Positions 11,144-21,209 of a DNA stretch of 64,000 nucleotides are shown in pieces. The DNA lies in contig CM045729.1 of assembly GCA_024760905.1 (NCBI GenBank), positions 10,322,080 through 10,386,079 of the forward strand, in the 5' to 3' direction. The notes below the pieces were generated by a model, which worked only from the letters and a program-made list of their open reading frames with translations, was not told the origin of the DNA and did no database searches. Position 1 is the first letter of the stretch. Each line of letters starts with the position of its first letter. This stretch comes from Plotosus lineatus. Lineage: Eukaryota; Chordata; Actinopteri; Siluriformes; Plotosidae. The position numbers and the translations under genes are program-made.

Positions 11144-11231
<88 letters not shown>

Positions 11232-11240
11232 TACACAGAG
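11105..11240. repeat. small TA-flanked repeat unit (right end) and (TA)n tract
   Basis: Core CCGCAGGTAATCGGGACT....CCACCGCAACCACCAGATCTCTGTGTATATAT, then about 70 bases of TA. The same core occurs at 11.24, 11.80, 13.22, 18.00, 18.71 and 19.0 kb. See findings. Confidence 0.7.
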
Positions 11241-11505
11241 ATCCCACACTGTCTGCGGTGAATGGGAACCGAGATCCCCCGCAACTGCTGATTTCCAGTG
11301 AAGTAGGATCGACCCCCTTGACTGACGTATACATCCATGTATATGTGTATAATATCAATAAATACATTTTCAATTATATAAATTCCATCTCTGTCCTTTA
11401 TCACTCTAACTTTCTGCATGTCCTTCCCATCTCTATTTCTTTGCTGTGCCAACTAGTATAAATCATTTTCTCCCTCTTTATTGTCCAGCCTAGCATACAA
11501 GTCAT

Positions 11506-11580
<75 letters not shown>

Positions 11581-11770
11581 GGGCAGTAATGGTCTAGTGG
11601 ACAGGGCGCTGAATCGCTGATCCTAAGGTTGGAGGTTCGAGTCCCCACAGGGTTGTCACTGTCCCCCAAGTGCAGCTAACTGGGTTATCAAAGGCTGGAC
11701 ATGTCTCTCATTGTCTATGGTGAGAAGCAGAGAAAAAGAACCATTGCTGACTTTCGTAAAAAGTGTGGGC
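11240..11770 (+). repeat. duplicated block, paralogue of 18000-18510
   Basis: Order in both copies: the small repeat core (GAGATCCC...CGATTTCCA), GACGTATACATCCATGTATATG, an AT-rich spacer, a minus-strand RTE fragment (CTGTCCTTTATCA..., about 120 bases), (TA)n-(CA)n, and the SINE head. Confidence 0.8.
11503..11577. repeat. (AT)n-(AC)n compound microsatellite
   Basis: An AT run followed directly by an AC run, just upstream of the SINE head at 11578. Confidence 0.95.
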
Positions 11771-11775
11771 TGCAA
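11578..11775 (+). mobile_element. tRNA-headed SINE, 3'-truncated
   Basis: A-box-like TGGTCTAGTGG and B-box GGTTCGAGTCC are both present, then the family body to GCTGACTTTCGTAAA. A (CA)n run replaces the 3' half. Confidence 0.75.
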
Positions 11776-11794
11776 AGCACACACACACACACAC

Positions 11795-11900
11795 ACAGAT
11801 CCCTCACTGTCCGCAGTTAATGAGGACTGAGATCCCACGCAACCACCGATTTCCACAGTTGGATCGACTCCCATGACTGACGTGTACATACATGTATATG
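11795..11900. repeat. small repeat unit
   Basis: CAGATCCCTCACTGTCCGCAGT...GAGATCCCACGCAACCACCGATTTCCA...GACTGACGTGTACATACATG. It follows a (CA)n run; same unit as 18.0 kb. Confidence 0.65.
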
Positions 11901-12016
11901 GTGAAGGAGGACATGAAGGTAGTTGGAGGAAGAGTAGAAGATGTAGAGGATAGGGTAAGATGGAGGCAAATAATTTGCTGTGGCGACCCCCGAAGGGAAA
12001 AGCCGAAAAGAATAAG
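11900..12016 (+). mobile_element. RTE LINE 3' end
   Basis: Encodes the last about 30 codons (VKEDMKVVGG...VEDVEDRVRWRQIICCGDP) and the GAAGGGAAAAGCCGAAAAG tail. It is part of the tandem duplicate. Confidence 0.75.
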
Positions 12017-13128
12017 GAGTGGCCTAGTCAAAGTCCTGACCTGAACCCTATTGAGATGCTGTGGCATGACCTTAAAAAGGTTGTTCATGCTGGAAAACCA
12101 TCTGATCTTAAACAATTGTGCAGAGAAAAGTGGGCCAAAATCCCATTACAGCCATGTGAAAGACTCATCGCCACTTATTGCAAATGCTTGAGTGCAGTTC
12201 TTGCTGCAAAAGGTGGTTCAACCAGATATCAGGTTTAGGTGGCATTTACTTTTTCACACGGGCCCTTGTAGGTTCGGATTTTTTTTTACTTAAAAAAATG
12301 CAATTGGCACTGAAAACTGCATGTGGTATTTAATTGTGTCTTATCGTTGTATAATATTTAGTTTTGCTTGATCTGAAATGGATGACGGTGCAAAAAATGT
12401 CAGAAATTGGTCAGGGGGCAAAAACTTTGGCACAGCACTGTATGTGCGACCATTGAAAAGTCTGGACCCACCTTTTACTTCAGTTGGAATGAGTAGTTGT
12501 GTTCAGACTTTAAAAGAAGACTGAAGCAACAACTAAAAATGTGATTGACCCAAGTGAAGTTGCGATTGACCCAGTGCGAACCCACGTAATTCTGGTACTC
12601 ACGAGCTCAGGCATTCATTCTGCACTTTCACATAGTCAGTGAGTCAACATCATCATAATTAAGAAAGACATTGTTTATTTATCAGGCTGTTTAAATCTTC
12701 AAAAGGAGATTGTCGATTTTAAATAATACAAATGAAATAATATCATTCTCCTGATGTGCCACATGCTGATTAATGTCAATGCTCCAACTTTCCAAGCTCG
12801 TCATCCACTGTGGTGTCGAGGATAATTATATCAAACTACACTGAATAATGAAAAGTTCACTGATTGCTTCCTTCTTAGACCAAGACGAAATATTCGGTTC
12901 CTGTTTGCCTCACCATGAAGAAAGGCAGCTCTGTGTTGCCATAAAAATCAAATAAAAAGTTTAGCCAGCCTCACGTGATATTGTAATGAACAGCATCCCC
13001 CTCTGTGATATTTGAAGGGAGGATTAGGGGTCTGTCCTCCCGAACTGGGGAAATCCTCTGAAATAACTAAATATCGTCACTGAACTTGGTGGCACTTGTC
13101 CTTGGTTAGGATGTCAGTTTATCTCTAA

Positions 13129-13135
<7 letters not shown>
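11980..13135 (+). repeat. tandem duplicate B of 9830-10985
   Basis: Same order as duplicate A. After the Tc1 end (12441-13135) there is only duplicon sequence without a recognised exon. It ends where an A-run and a (TA)n tract begin. Confidence 0.85.
12017..12440 (+). mobile_element. Tc1-like transposase C-terminus with 3' terminal repeat (duplicate)
   Basis: WPSQSPDLNPIEMLWHDLKK with the catalytic-type Glu kept, then KIPLQPCERLIATYCKCLSAVLAAKGGSTRYQ split below family length, and the terminal CTTTGGCACAGCACTG followed by TA. It starts at the RTE 3' end exactly as the 9.87 kb copy does. Confidence 0.8.
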
Positions 13136-13220
<85 letters not shown>

Positions 13221-13279
13221 GAGATCCCTCTGTCCGCAGGTAATCGGGAATGGGATCCACCGCAACCACCAGATCTCTC

Positions 13280-13371
<92 letters not shown>
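13128..13371. repeat. A-run, (TA)n, small palindromic-ended unit, (TG)n, (TA)n
   Basis: About 70 bases of TA, then the small unit at 13216-13285 (ACAGAGATCCCTCTG...ACCAGATCTCTCTGTGTA), then about 50 bases of TG and about 32 of TA. The right (TA)n plus ATCTGC forms the left border of the RTE cluster that follows; the matching ATCTGC lies at 17997-18002. Confidence 0.85.
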
Positions 13372-13374
<3 letters not shown>

Positions 13375-13376
13375 GC

Positions 13377-14910
13377 AATGCAGCCGTGAGGGGGGGGGCA
13401 CAAACCAGTGTCTCTCCCTCACGCCGGTCCCAAGTCCGGATAAATGCAGAGGGTTGCGTCAGGAAGGGCATCCGGCGTAAAAGAAATGGCAAATAAACTA
13501 TGCGAATCACAAGAAAGAATCACATACCGGATCGGTCGAGGCCCGGGTTAACAACGACCGCCATCAGTGCCGTCAACCAACAGGATGCTGATGGAAATTG
13601 GACTACTGTTGGTCGAAGACGTCGAAGGAGAGGCGGGAGGCGTGTCCGTTGCCAGAGAGAGAAGAGGAAAGGCATGAGTCTAGGACTGAAAGTAGGGACT
13701 TTGAACGTTGGAACTATGACAGGAAAAGGTAGAGAGTTAGCTGACATGATGCAGAAGAGGAAGGTGGACATACTGAGTGTTCAGGAGACCAGGTGGAAAG
13801 GTAACAAGGCTAGAAGCATAGGAGCAGGGTTTAAGCTGTTTTATCATGGTGTGGATGGGAAGAGAAATGGAGTAGGAGTCATCTTGAAGGAGGAGTTTGC
13901 CAGGAATGTTCGAGAAGTGAAAAGTGTCAGACAGAGTGATGAGTCTCAAGTTAGAAATTGAAGGTGTGATGGTCAATGTGGTTAGTGCTTATGCCCCACA
14001 GACAGGATGTGAGCTAGAAGAGAAGGAGAGATTCTGGAGGGAGTTAGATGAAGTGATGCAGAGTACCCCCAGAGGTGAAAGAGTGGTCATCGGGGCAGAC
14101 TTCAATGGACATGTTGGTGCAGGAAACAGAGGGGACGAGGAAGTGATGGTTAGGTTTGGTATCCAGGACAGGAACGCAGAAGGACAGATGTTGGTAGATT
14201 TTGCAAAAAGGATGGAAATGGCTGTGGTGAACTTTCTTCCAGAAGAGAGAGGAGCATAGGGTGACTTATAAAAGTGGAGGTAGGAGCACACAGGTAGACT
14301 ACATCTTGTGCAGGCGATTTAATTTGAAGGAAGTCAGTGACTGCAAAGTAGTAGCGGGTGAGAGTGTTGCCAAACAGCATAGGATGGTGGTGTGCAGGAT
14401 GATGCTGGTGGTGAGGAAGGTGAAGAAGGCAAAGACAGAACAGAAGACAAAGTGGTGGAAGCTGAAAAAGGAAGAGTGTCAGGTTGTCTTCAAGGAGGAG
14501 TTGAAACAGGCTTTGGGTGGTCAGGAAGTGCTTCCAGATGACTGGACAACTACAGCTAATGTGATCAGGGAGACAGGTAGGAGAATACTTGATGTGTCAT
14601 CTGGAAGGAAAGTAGATAAGGAGACTTGGTGGTGGAATGAGGAAGTGCAGGAGTGTGTACAAAGGAAGAGGTTAGCTAAGAAGAAGTGGGACATTGAGAA
14701 AACCGAAGAGAGTAAACAGGAGTACAGGGAGACACAGCGTCAGGCAAAGGTAGCCTAGAGGAAGACCAAAGAGACGATTCATGGATGTGGTGAAGGAGGA
14801 CATGAAGGTCGTTGGTGTAAGAGAAGAAGATGCAAAGGATAGGGTGAGATGGAGGCAGATGATTCGCTGTGGCGACCCCGAAAGGGAAAAGCCGAAAGGA
14901 AAAGAAGAAG
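13377..14910 (+). mobile_element. RTE-clade LINE with large internal deletion
   Basis: It begins at the true 5' end (AATGCAGCCGTGAGGGGGGG), has the leader (GTCAGGAAGGGCATCCGGCG) and the AP-endonuclease region (TLNVGTM, SVQETRWKG, SAYAPQ, GADFNGHVG, SGGRSTQVDYILCR). After KETWWWNEEVQECVQRKRL...RQAKVA at about 14756 it jumps to the last part of the element (RGRPKRRFMDVVKEDMKV...CGDP) and the 3' tail. The RT palm is missing. Two frameshifts (near 13935 and 14235) break the endonuclease frame. Confidence 0.85.
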
Positions 14911-17492
14911 ACCCTCCTATCACACATCACACCGGATACTTTTCTCCAACCATTCCAACCTGCCTGCATACGCTTCTTGACCTCTTTTCCACACTCTCCA
15001 TTGCTCTGGATTCTTAAGCCTAAGTACTTAAAATCCTCCACCTTCCTTATCTCTGCTCCCTGTAATCTCACCGTTCCTCTTTGGTCCTTGTCATTCATGC
15101 ACATGTATTCTGTCTTACTGAGGCTAATCTTCATTCCCCTCCTTTCCAGGGCATACCTCCACCTCTCTAGATTTTCCTGCACTTGTTCTCTGCTCTCACT
15201 ACAGATCACAATGTCATCTGCAAACATCATAGTCCATGGGGAATCTTGTCTAACCTTGTCTGTCAGCCTGTCCATCACCATAGCAAACAAGAAGGGGCTG
15301 AGAGCTGACCCTTGATGCAGTCCCACCTCCACCTTGAACTCTTCTGTCACACCGACAGCACACCTCACCACTGTCTTACATCTCTCATACATGTCCTGCA
15401 CCACTCTAACATACTTCTCTGCCACTCCAGACTTCCTCATGCAATACCACAGTTCTTCTCTCGGCACCCTGTCATATGCTTTCTCCAGATCCACAAAGGC
15501 ACAATGCAGCTCCCTCTAACCTTCTCTGTACTTCTCCATTAACATCCTCAAGGCAAACACTGCATCTGCGGTGCTCTTTCTTGGCATGAAACCAAACTGT
15601 TGTTCACAAATGCTGACTTCTGCCCTTAGTCTAGCTTCCACTTTTCTTTCCTATAACTTCATCGTATGGCTCATCAACTTTATCCCTCTGTAGTTGCCAC
15701 AACTCTGTACATCTCCTTTGTTCTTAAAAATGGGCACCAGCACACTTCTCCTCCATTCCTCTGGCATCCTCTCACTCTCGAAGACCTTGTTAAACGTTCT
15801 TGTCAGAAAATCTACTGCTACCTCTCCTAGACACTTCCATACCTCCACCGGTATGTCATCAGGACCAACTGCCTTTCCATTCTTCATCCTCTCCAATGCC
15901 CTCCTCACTTCACCCTTACTAATCTTTGCTACTTCCTGGTCCTCAACAGTCACCTCTTCTACTCTTTTTTCTCTCTCATTTTCCTCATTCATCAGCTCTT
16001 CAAAGTACTCTTTCCAGCTTCCCAGCTTCCCAGCACACTTCTGTCATCAGTCAATACATTTCCCTCTCTGTCCTTTATCAATCTAACTTGCTGCACGTCC
16101 TTCCCATCTCTATTTCTCTGCTGTGCCAACCTAGATAAATCATTTTCTCCCTCCTTACTTTCCAACCGGGCATACAAGTCATCAAACGCACTCTGTTTGG
16201 CCTTTGACACTGCTACCTTTGCCTCATGCTGTGTCTCCCTGTACTCTTGTTTACTCTCTTTGGTTTTCTCAATGTCCCACTTCTTCTGAGCTAATCTCTT
16301 CCTTTGTACACACTCCTGCACTTCCTCATTCCACCACCAAGTCTCCATATATCCTCTCCTTCCAGATAACACATCAAGTATTCTCCTACCTGTCTCCCTG
16401 ATCACATTAGCTGTAGTTGTCCAGTCATCTGGAAGCACTTCCTGACCACCCAAAGCCTGTTTCAACTCCTCCTTGAAGATAACCTGACACTCTTCCTTTT
16501 TCAACTTCCACCACTTTGTCTTCTGCTCTGCCTTTGCCTTCTTCACCTTCCTCACCACCAGCAGTCTACCTGTGTGCTCCTACCTCCACTTTTATAAGTC
16601 ACCCTATGCTCCTCTTTCTTCTGGAAGAAAGTATTCACCACAGCCATTTCCATCCTTTTTGCAAAATCTACCAACATCTGTCCTTCTGCATTCCTGTCCT
16701 GGATACCAAACCTACCCATCACTTCCTCGTCCCCTCTGTTTCCTGCACCAACATGTCCATTGAAGTCTGCCCCAATGACCACTCTTTCACCTCTGGGGGT
16801 ACTCTGCATCACTTCATCTAACTCCCTCCAGAATCTCTCCTTCTCTTCTCGCTCACATCCTGTCTGTGGGGCATAAGCACTAACAACATTGACCATCACA
16901 CCTTTAATTTCTAACTTGAGACTCATCACTCTGTCTGACACTCTTTTCACTTCTAGAACATTCCTGGCAAACTGCTCCTTCAAGATGACTCCGACTCCAT
17001 TTCTCTTCCCATCCACACCGTGATAAAACAGCTTAAACCCTGCTCCTATGCTTCTAGCCTTGCGACCTTTCCACCTGGTCTCCTGAACACACAGTATGTC
17101 CACCTTCCTCCTCTGCATCATGTCAGCCAGCTCTCTACCTTTTCCTGCCATAGTTCCAACGTTCAAAGTCCCTACTTTCAGTCCTAGACTCATGCCTTTC
17201 CTCTTCTCTCTCTGGCAACGGACACGCCTCCCGCCTCTCCTTCTTCGACATCTTCAACCAACAGTCGTCCAATTTCCATCAGCACCCTGTTGGTTGACGG
17301 CACTGATGGCGGTCGTTGTTAACCCGGGCCTCGACCAATCCGGTATGTGATTCTTTCTTGTGATTCGCATAGTTTATTTGGCATTTGTTTTACGCCGGAT
17401 GCCCTTCCTGACGCAACCCTCTGCATTTATCCGGGCTTGGGACCGGCGTGAAGGAGAGACATTGGTTTGTGCCCCCCCCTCACGGCTGCATT
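14911..17492 (-). mobile_element. RTE-clade LINE, inverted 5' part of a full-length insertion
   Basis: Reading minus from 17492 (AATGCAGCCGTGAGG) this has the complete 5' leader, the endonuclease (GTLNVGTMAGKG, VQETRWKG, GADFNGHVGAGN, RSTQVD) and the RT (VPIFKNKGD, YRGIKLMSH, FVDLEKAYDRVPRE, GLHQGSALSPFLF, MMFADDIVI, FKYLGLRIQ) down to SGVMCDRRV at 14911. The 3' remainder is found at once to the right on the plus strand (17493-17975). Together they form one full-length element with its first 2.6 kb inverted. Confidence 0.85.
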
Positions 17493-17976
17493 ATGTGTGA
17501 TAGGAGGGTATCGGCAAGAATGAAAGGAAAAGTGTACAAGACGGTGTTGAGGCCAACGATGTTGTATGGGTTAGAAACAGTGGCCCTAGGGAAAAGACAG
17601 GAGGCAGAGCTGGAGGTAGCAGAGATGAAAATGTTGAGGTTCTCTTTGGGAGTAACGAGGATGGATAGGATTAGGAATGAGCTCATCAGAGGGACAGCAC
17701 ATGTAAGACGTTTTGGAGACAAAGTCAGAGAGGCTAGATTGAGATGGTTTGGACATGTACAGAGGAGGGATAGTGAGTATATTGGTAATAGGATGCTGAG
17801 GCTGGAACTACCAGGCAAAAGGCCTCGAGGAAGACCAAAGAGACGATTCATGGATGTGGTGAAGGAGGACATGAAGGTCGTTGGTGTAAGAGAAGAAGAT
17901 GCAAAGGATAGGGTGAGATGGAGGCAGATGATTCGCTGTGGCGACCCCTGAAGGGAAAAGCCGAAAGGAAAAGAAG
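17493..17976 (+). mobile_element. RTE-clade LINE, 3' part of the same insertion
   Basis: It starts at ATGTGTGATAGGAGGGT, the same RTE position where the inverted part stops, and encodes VSARMKGKVYKTVLRPTMLYGLETVA ... GRPKRRFMDVVKEDM...CGDP in frame, ending with GAAGGGAAAAGCCGAAAGG and AAAAGAAG. The flank ATATATATATATCTGC at its right end repeats the sequence to the left of 13377. Confidence 0.85.
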
Positions 17977-17997
17977 ATATATAAATATATATATATA

Positions 17998-18271
17998 TCT
18001 GCACAGACATCCCTCACTGTCCGCGGTTAATGGGAACCGAGATCCCCCGCAACCGCCGATTTCCATGAAGTCGGATTGACCCCCCTGACTGACGTATACA
18101 TCCATGTATATGTGGAAATATCAAAAAATACATTTTCAATTATATAAATTCCATCTCTGTCCTTTATCATTCTGACTTGCTGCATGTCCTTCCCATCTCT
18201 ATTTCTTTGCTGTGCCAACTAGTATAAATCATTTTCTCCCTCCTTACTGTCCAGCCAAGCATACAAGTCAT

Positions 18272-18330
<59 letters not shown>

Positions 18331-18510
18331 GGGCAGTAATGGTCTAGTGGATAGGGCGATGGATCGCTGATCCTAAGGTTGGGGGTTCGAGTCCCCACAG
18401 GGTTGTCACTGTCCCCACCAGTGCAGCTAATTGGGTTATCAAAGGCCGGACATGTCTCTCATTGTCTCTGGTGAGAGGCATGTAAAAGAACCATTGCTGT
18501 CTTTCATAAA
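17998..18510 (+). repeat. duplicated block, paralogue of 11240-11770
   Basis: Contains the small repeat core (18003-18110), the AT-rich spacer, a minus-strand RTE fragment at about 18150-18265 (in minus sense reading [16 protein letters not shown]), (TA)n-(CA)n at 18271-18328, and the SINE head. Confidence 0.8.
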
Positions 18511-18659
18511 GAGTCGGCTGCAAAGCCGTCAGCGTGTTTCTGTCCCTTGTGACAGGAAGGGCATCCGACTTAAAGACCTATGTCGAATCAAATGTGCGAA
18601 TCAGATAATTCGCTGTGGTGACTCCGGAGAAAGGGAAAAAGCCGAAAGAAAAAGAAAAA

Positions 18660-18663
<4 letters not shown>
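18330..18663 (+). mobile_element. full-length tRNA-headed SINE with RTE-like body and tail
   Basis: Best copy of the family, about 330 bp. Head: A-box-like TGGTCTAGTGG (18340-18350, closest by eye to tRNA-Glu) and B-box GGTTCGAGTCC (18384-18394) for Pol III transcription. Family-specific body to CAGCGTGTTTCTGTCCC. Then about 50 bases resembling the RTE 5' leader (ACAGGAAGGGCATCCGACTT ... TGCGAATCA). Then the RTE 3' end (GATAATTCGCTGTGGTGACT, GAAAAAGCCGAAAG) and an A-rich tail. The shared tail suggests mobilisation by the local RTE LINE. Confidence 0.85.
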
Positions 18664-18664
<1 letters not shown>

Positions 18665-18710
<46 letters not shown>

Positions 18711-18775
18711 TTCCTCTCTCTGCAGTTAATCAGGACCGAGATCCATCGCAACCGCTGGATCTCTCTGTGTCTGTG

Positions 18776-18832
<57 letters not shown>

Positions 18833-18835
18833 GAT
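18665..18835. repeat. (TA)n, small palindromic unit, (AT)n, (AG)n
   Basis: The unit at 18702-18776 has inverted ends (TACACAGAGATTCC ... TGGATCTCTCTGTGT) and sits between (TA)n tracts. An (AG)n run closes the segment. Confidence 0.85.
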
Positions 18836-18999
18836 TTTCTGAGTAGATTCTTCCGTAGGAGAGTGCTCAATACTTTTTGGTAGAGCAAATAACAAAAGGA
18901 CAGGACAAAGACTTTCTATTGAAACTCCATTTATCACTACAGATCTGTTTCGAGGGGTGGTGAAACCATCCTCTCTCTTCAGGTGATTATAGAAGAATT

Positions 19000-19080
19000 C
19001 AGACAGAGATCCCACGCAACCACCGATTTCCACGAAGTAGTATCGACCCCCATGACTGGCGTATACATACATGTATCTAT
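19000..19080. repeat. small repeat unit
   Basis: CAGAGATCCCACGCAACCAC.GATTTCCACGAAGTAGTATCGACCCCCATGACTGGCGTATACATACATG; another copy of the unit seen at 11.8 and 18.0 kb. Confidence 0.6.
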
Positions 19081-19385
19081 GCATCATATTAATAAATACA
19101 TAATCAACAATATAAATGCTTATAATAACAATTAAAATATATATATACACATGCAGACACATGCACACTCAGATGTGCACCTCCCATAAAACTCTAGTTT
19201 TGTTGGATTGTTTTTTTTGTTTTGTTTTTTTGTTTAAGGTTTTGTATAATTAGCCGTTTTGTGGTATTTTTCTTAACTTTCTCATATTTTTCCTTCTTTT
19301 TATGTTTTTGAAAAACCTGCGCTGTGCTGAAGCTGCAGAAACTGAAGCACAATCTGTATGTGTAGACACATTCATACATATATGC

Positions 19386-19490
19386 TAGTCCTGATCAAAA
19401 AATTAGCATATTGTGATAGTTCATTACTTTCTGTAAAGTACTGACATAAATTAAACTTTTATATATTTTAGATTCATTGCACACCAACTG

Positions 19491-19492
<2 letters not shown>
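19386..19492. repeat. dispersed DNA-transposon-like end sequence
   Basis: GTCCTGATCAAAAAATTAGC.ATATTGTGATAGTTCATTACTTTCTGTAA...CATTGCACACCAACTGAAATA resembles a dispersed fish element end that I recall only loosely. It runs straight into a (TA)n tract. Confidence 0.35.
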
Positions 19493-19566
<74 letters not shown>

Positions 19567-19574
19567 CGAGAGAG

Positions 19575-19608
<34 letters not shown>
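19493..19608. repeat. (TA)n and (GA)n tracts
   Basis: About 66 bases of TA, then a GAGAGAGCGAGAGAGA... run. Confidence 0.95.
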
Positions 19609-19609
<1 letters not shown>

Positions 19610-20150
19610 CCGATTGCGGCAGCCTCTGCTGTAAAGCGGAGCTTTGGAGTTTTTACTGGTCTGTCTTGGAGAAGATGGCGCTAAGCCACGAAGCAAAGCT
19701 ATGAATTTACCAATCTATGTTCCAATCCTCACCTATGATCACGAGCTTTAGGTAACTAAAATAACAAGATTGCTTATACAAGTAGCTGAAATGAGCTTCT
19801 GTCATCGGCTGGCAGGGATCTCCTTTCGAGATCGGGTGAGAGGCTCAGCCATCCAGGGGGAGCTTGGAGTAGAATCACTGCTCCTCCACGTTGAGAGGAG
19901 CCAGTTGAGGTAGCTCAGGCACCTGGTGTGAATGCTTCCCGAACGCCACGCTGGTGTGGTGTCTCTTCTGGTTGGACCCTGGAGTCCACCTAGAATATGC
20001 TGGAGGGCTTATGTCTCTCAGCTCATCTGGGAACACCTTGGAGTCCCCAGAGAAGAGCTGGAGGAAGTAGATGGGGAGAGGGATGCCTGGACCTCACTGT
20101 TTAGGCTGCTGCCCTCGCGACCCAACCCTGGATTAAGCGGAAGACAGGCA
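19609..20150 (+). mobile_element. Rex3-like LINE 3' end, old copy
   Basis: The plus strand encodes, with many stops, the same C-terminal region as the Rex3 copy at 4.2 kb: [69 protein letters not shown], then a GGATTAAGCGGAAGACAG tail. It is more diverged than the other Rex3 copies, so it is older. Confidence 0.75.
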
Positions 20151-21205
20151 TGTGACGTCCGCGAATTCACAGAATTCCGATTTTGGCCCAGTAAAAAAAT
20201 AAATAAATACATTTTTTCCATGCCAAATATGTCAAAATAATCTTTTCCACTTTTATTCCGTTCGGAGTTTTGCATAAAATGACCGTTCTTGAAACATTAC
20301 TTCTGATTGGCTGATGGCTTTCTAATAGCCAATCACTGATGTTGAAACACGTACATAGACATTCGCACCACTTCCGATCTGTCCAGTGATCGAAAGCATG
20401 TCAGTGATAGAGAAAAAAGATTCTGCTCGAATCAAAGAAATAGACAGTCGTGAAAAACAAGTTTAGGTGGGAATGGGTGGAAAAAGAAACCGTAGCATTC
20501 AATTGCCGGAACATTTGGTGCTCAAGCAAAGAACCCAGAACCCTACGGACTTAACCCTTTGTTTGCCGTTTGACCAGAAACGTTCGTGCAAAGAAAAAAG
20601 TTAGTGAAACAACCAGTTCCTGTCACAGATCGAGTAGTTAATTTTGAGGCATGTTTGAGAATTTTCTTGTCTAGTTTCTGATTATATTTTTCAAATTATT
20701 GTGAATGCATGCATGTTTTACGCGTAGGACGTTCATGTGTTTATTCTGTGAACTGAATCAAATGAGCTGACTCGATGGTCACTGAACCATTTTTCTGCTG
20801 TTTAGAATAAATAAATTATTGCCACATTAACTCACCAGTTTTTTTGTGATTAACTGATGTAAATAGGCATTGTTATCCAGTGTTTCTGAAGAGCAGCGTG
20901 AGTGTGTGCTCGTGTAATTAGCTCATTAATATTGGAAATGTAAAAATATGAATCGGAGACTCGACTGAAACGCCTCAGCATCCAGAACAACAAACTTTCT
21001 AAGGCAGCCTCCAGAAGGACAGTTCAGGCTGCACAAGAGGAAATAAGAAAATGCCTTGCGAAAGCAGTAAAAACAAAGAAACAAAATTCAAAAAACTTGT
21101 CATGTATAGCATGTCATGTGTATAGTTTGTTTCCAGATTGTGTTTAAAGACATTGACCGTTAATAATAGTGTTGTGAGGCAGGACACATCTATACAACAC
21201 AACAT
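20151..21205. other. no gene recognised
   Basis: AT-rich unique-looking sequence without a convincing exon or known repeat. It includes a small dyad GATTGGCTGAT..ATAGCCAATC at 20311-20338 (two inverted CCAAT-type boxes). Confidence 0.5.
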
Positions 21206-21209
21206 GAAT

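Noticed and set aside
18271..18328. Possible CRISPR-like or satellite array from recurring (TA)n/(CA)n units
   Set aside because: Spacing is irregular, tracts are simple dinucleotides, and the genome is a vertebrate.
18340..18410. tRNA gene from A-box and B-box matches
   Set aside because: The arms do not fold into a full cloverleaf by eye and the sequence continues into a SINE body; it is the SINE head. The same applies to 59805.
20299..20345. Inverted CCAAT boxes as a promoter
   Set aside because: The dyad is short, and no exon or CpG enrichment follows.
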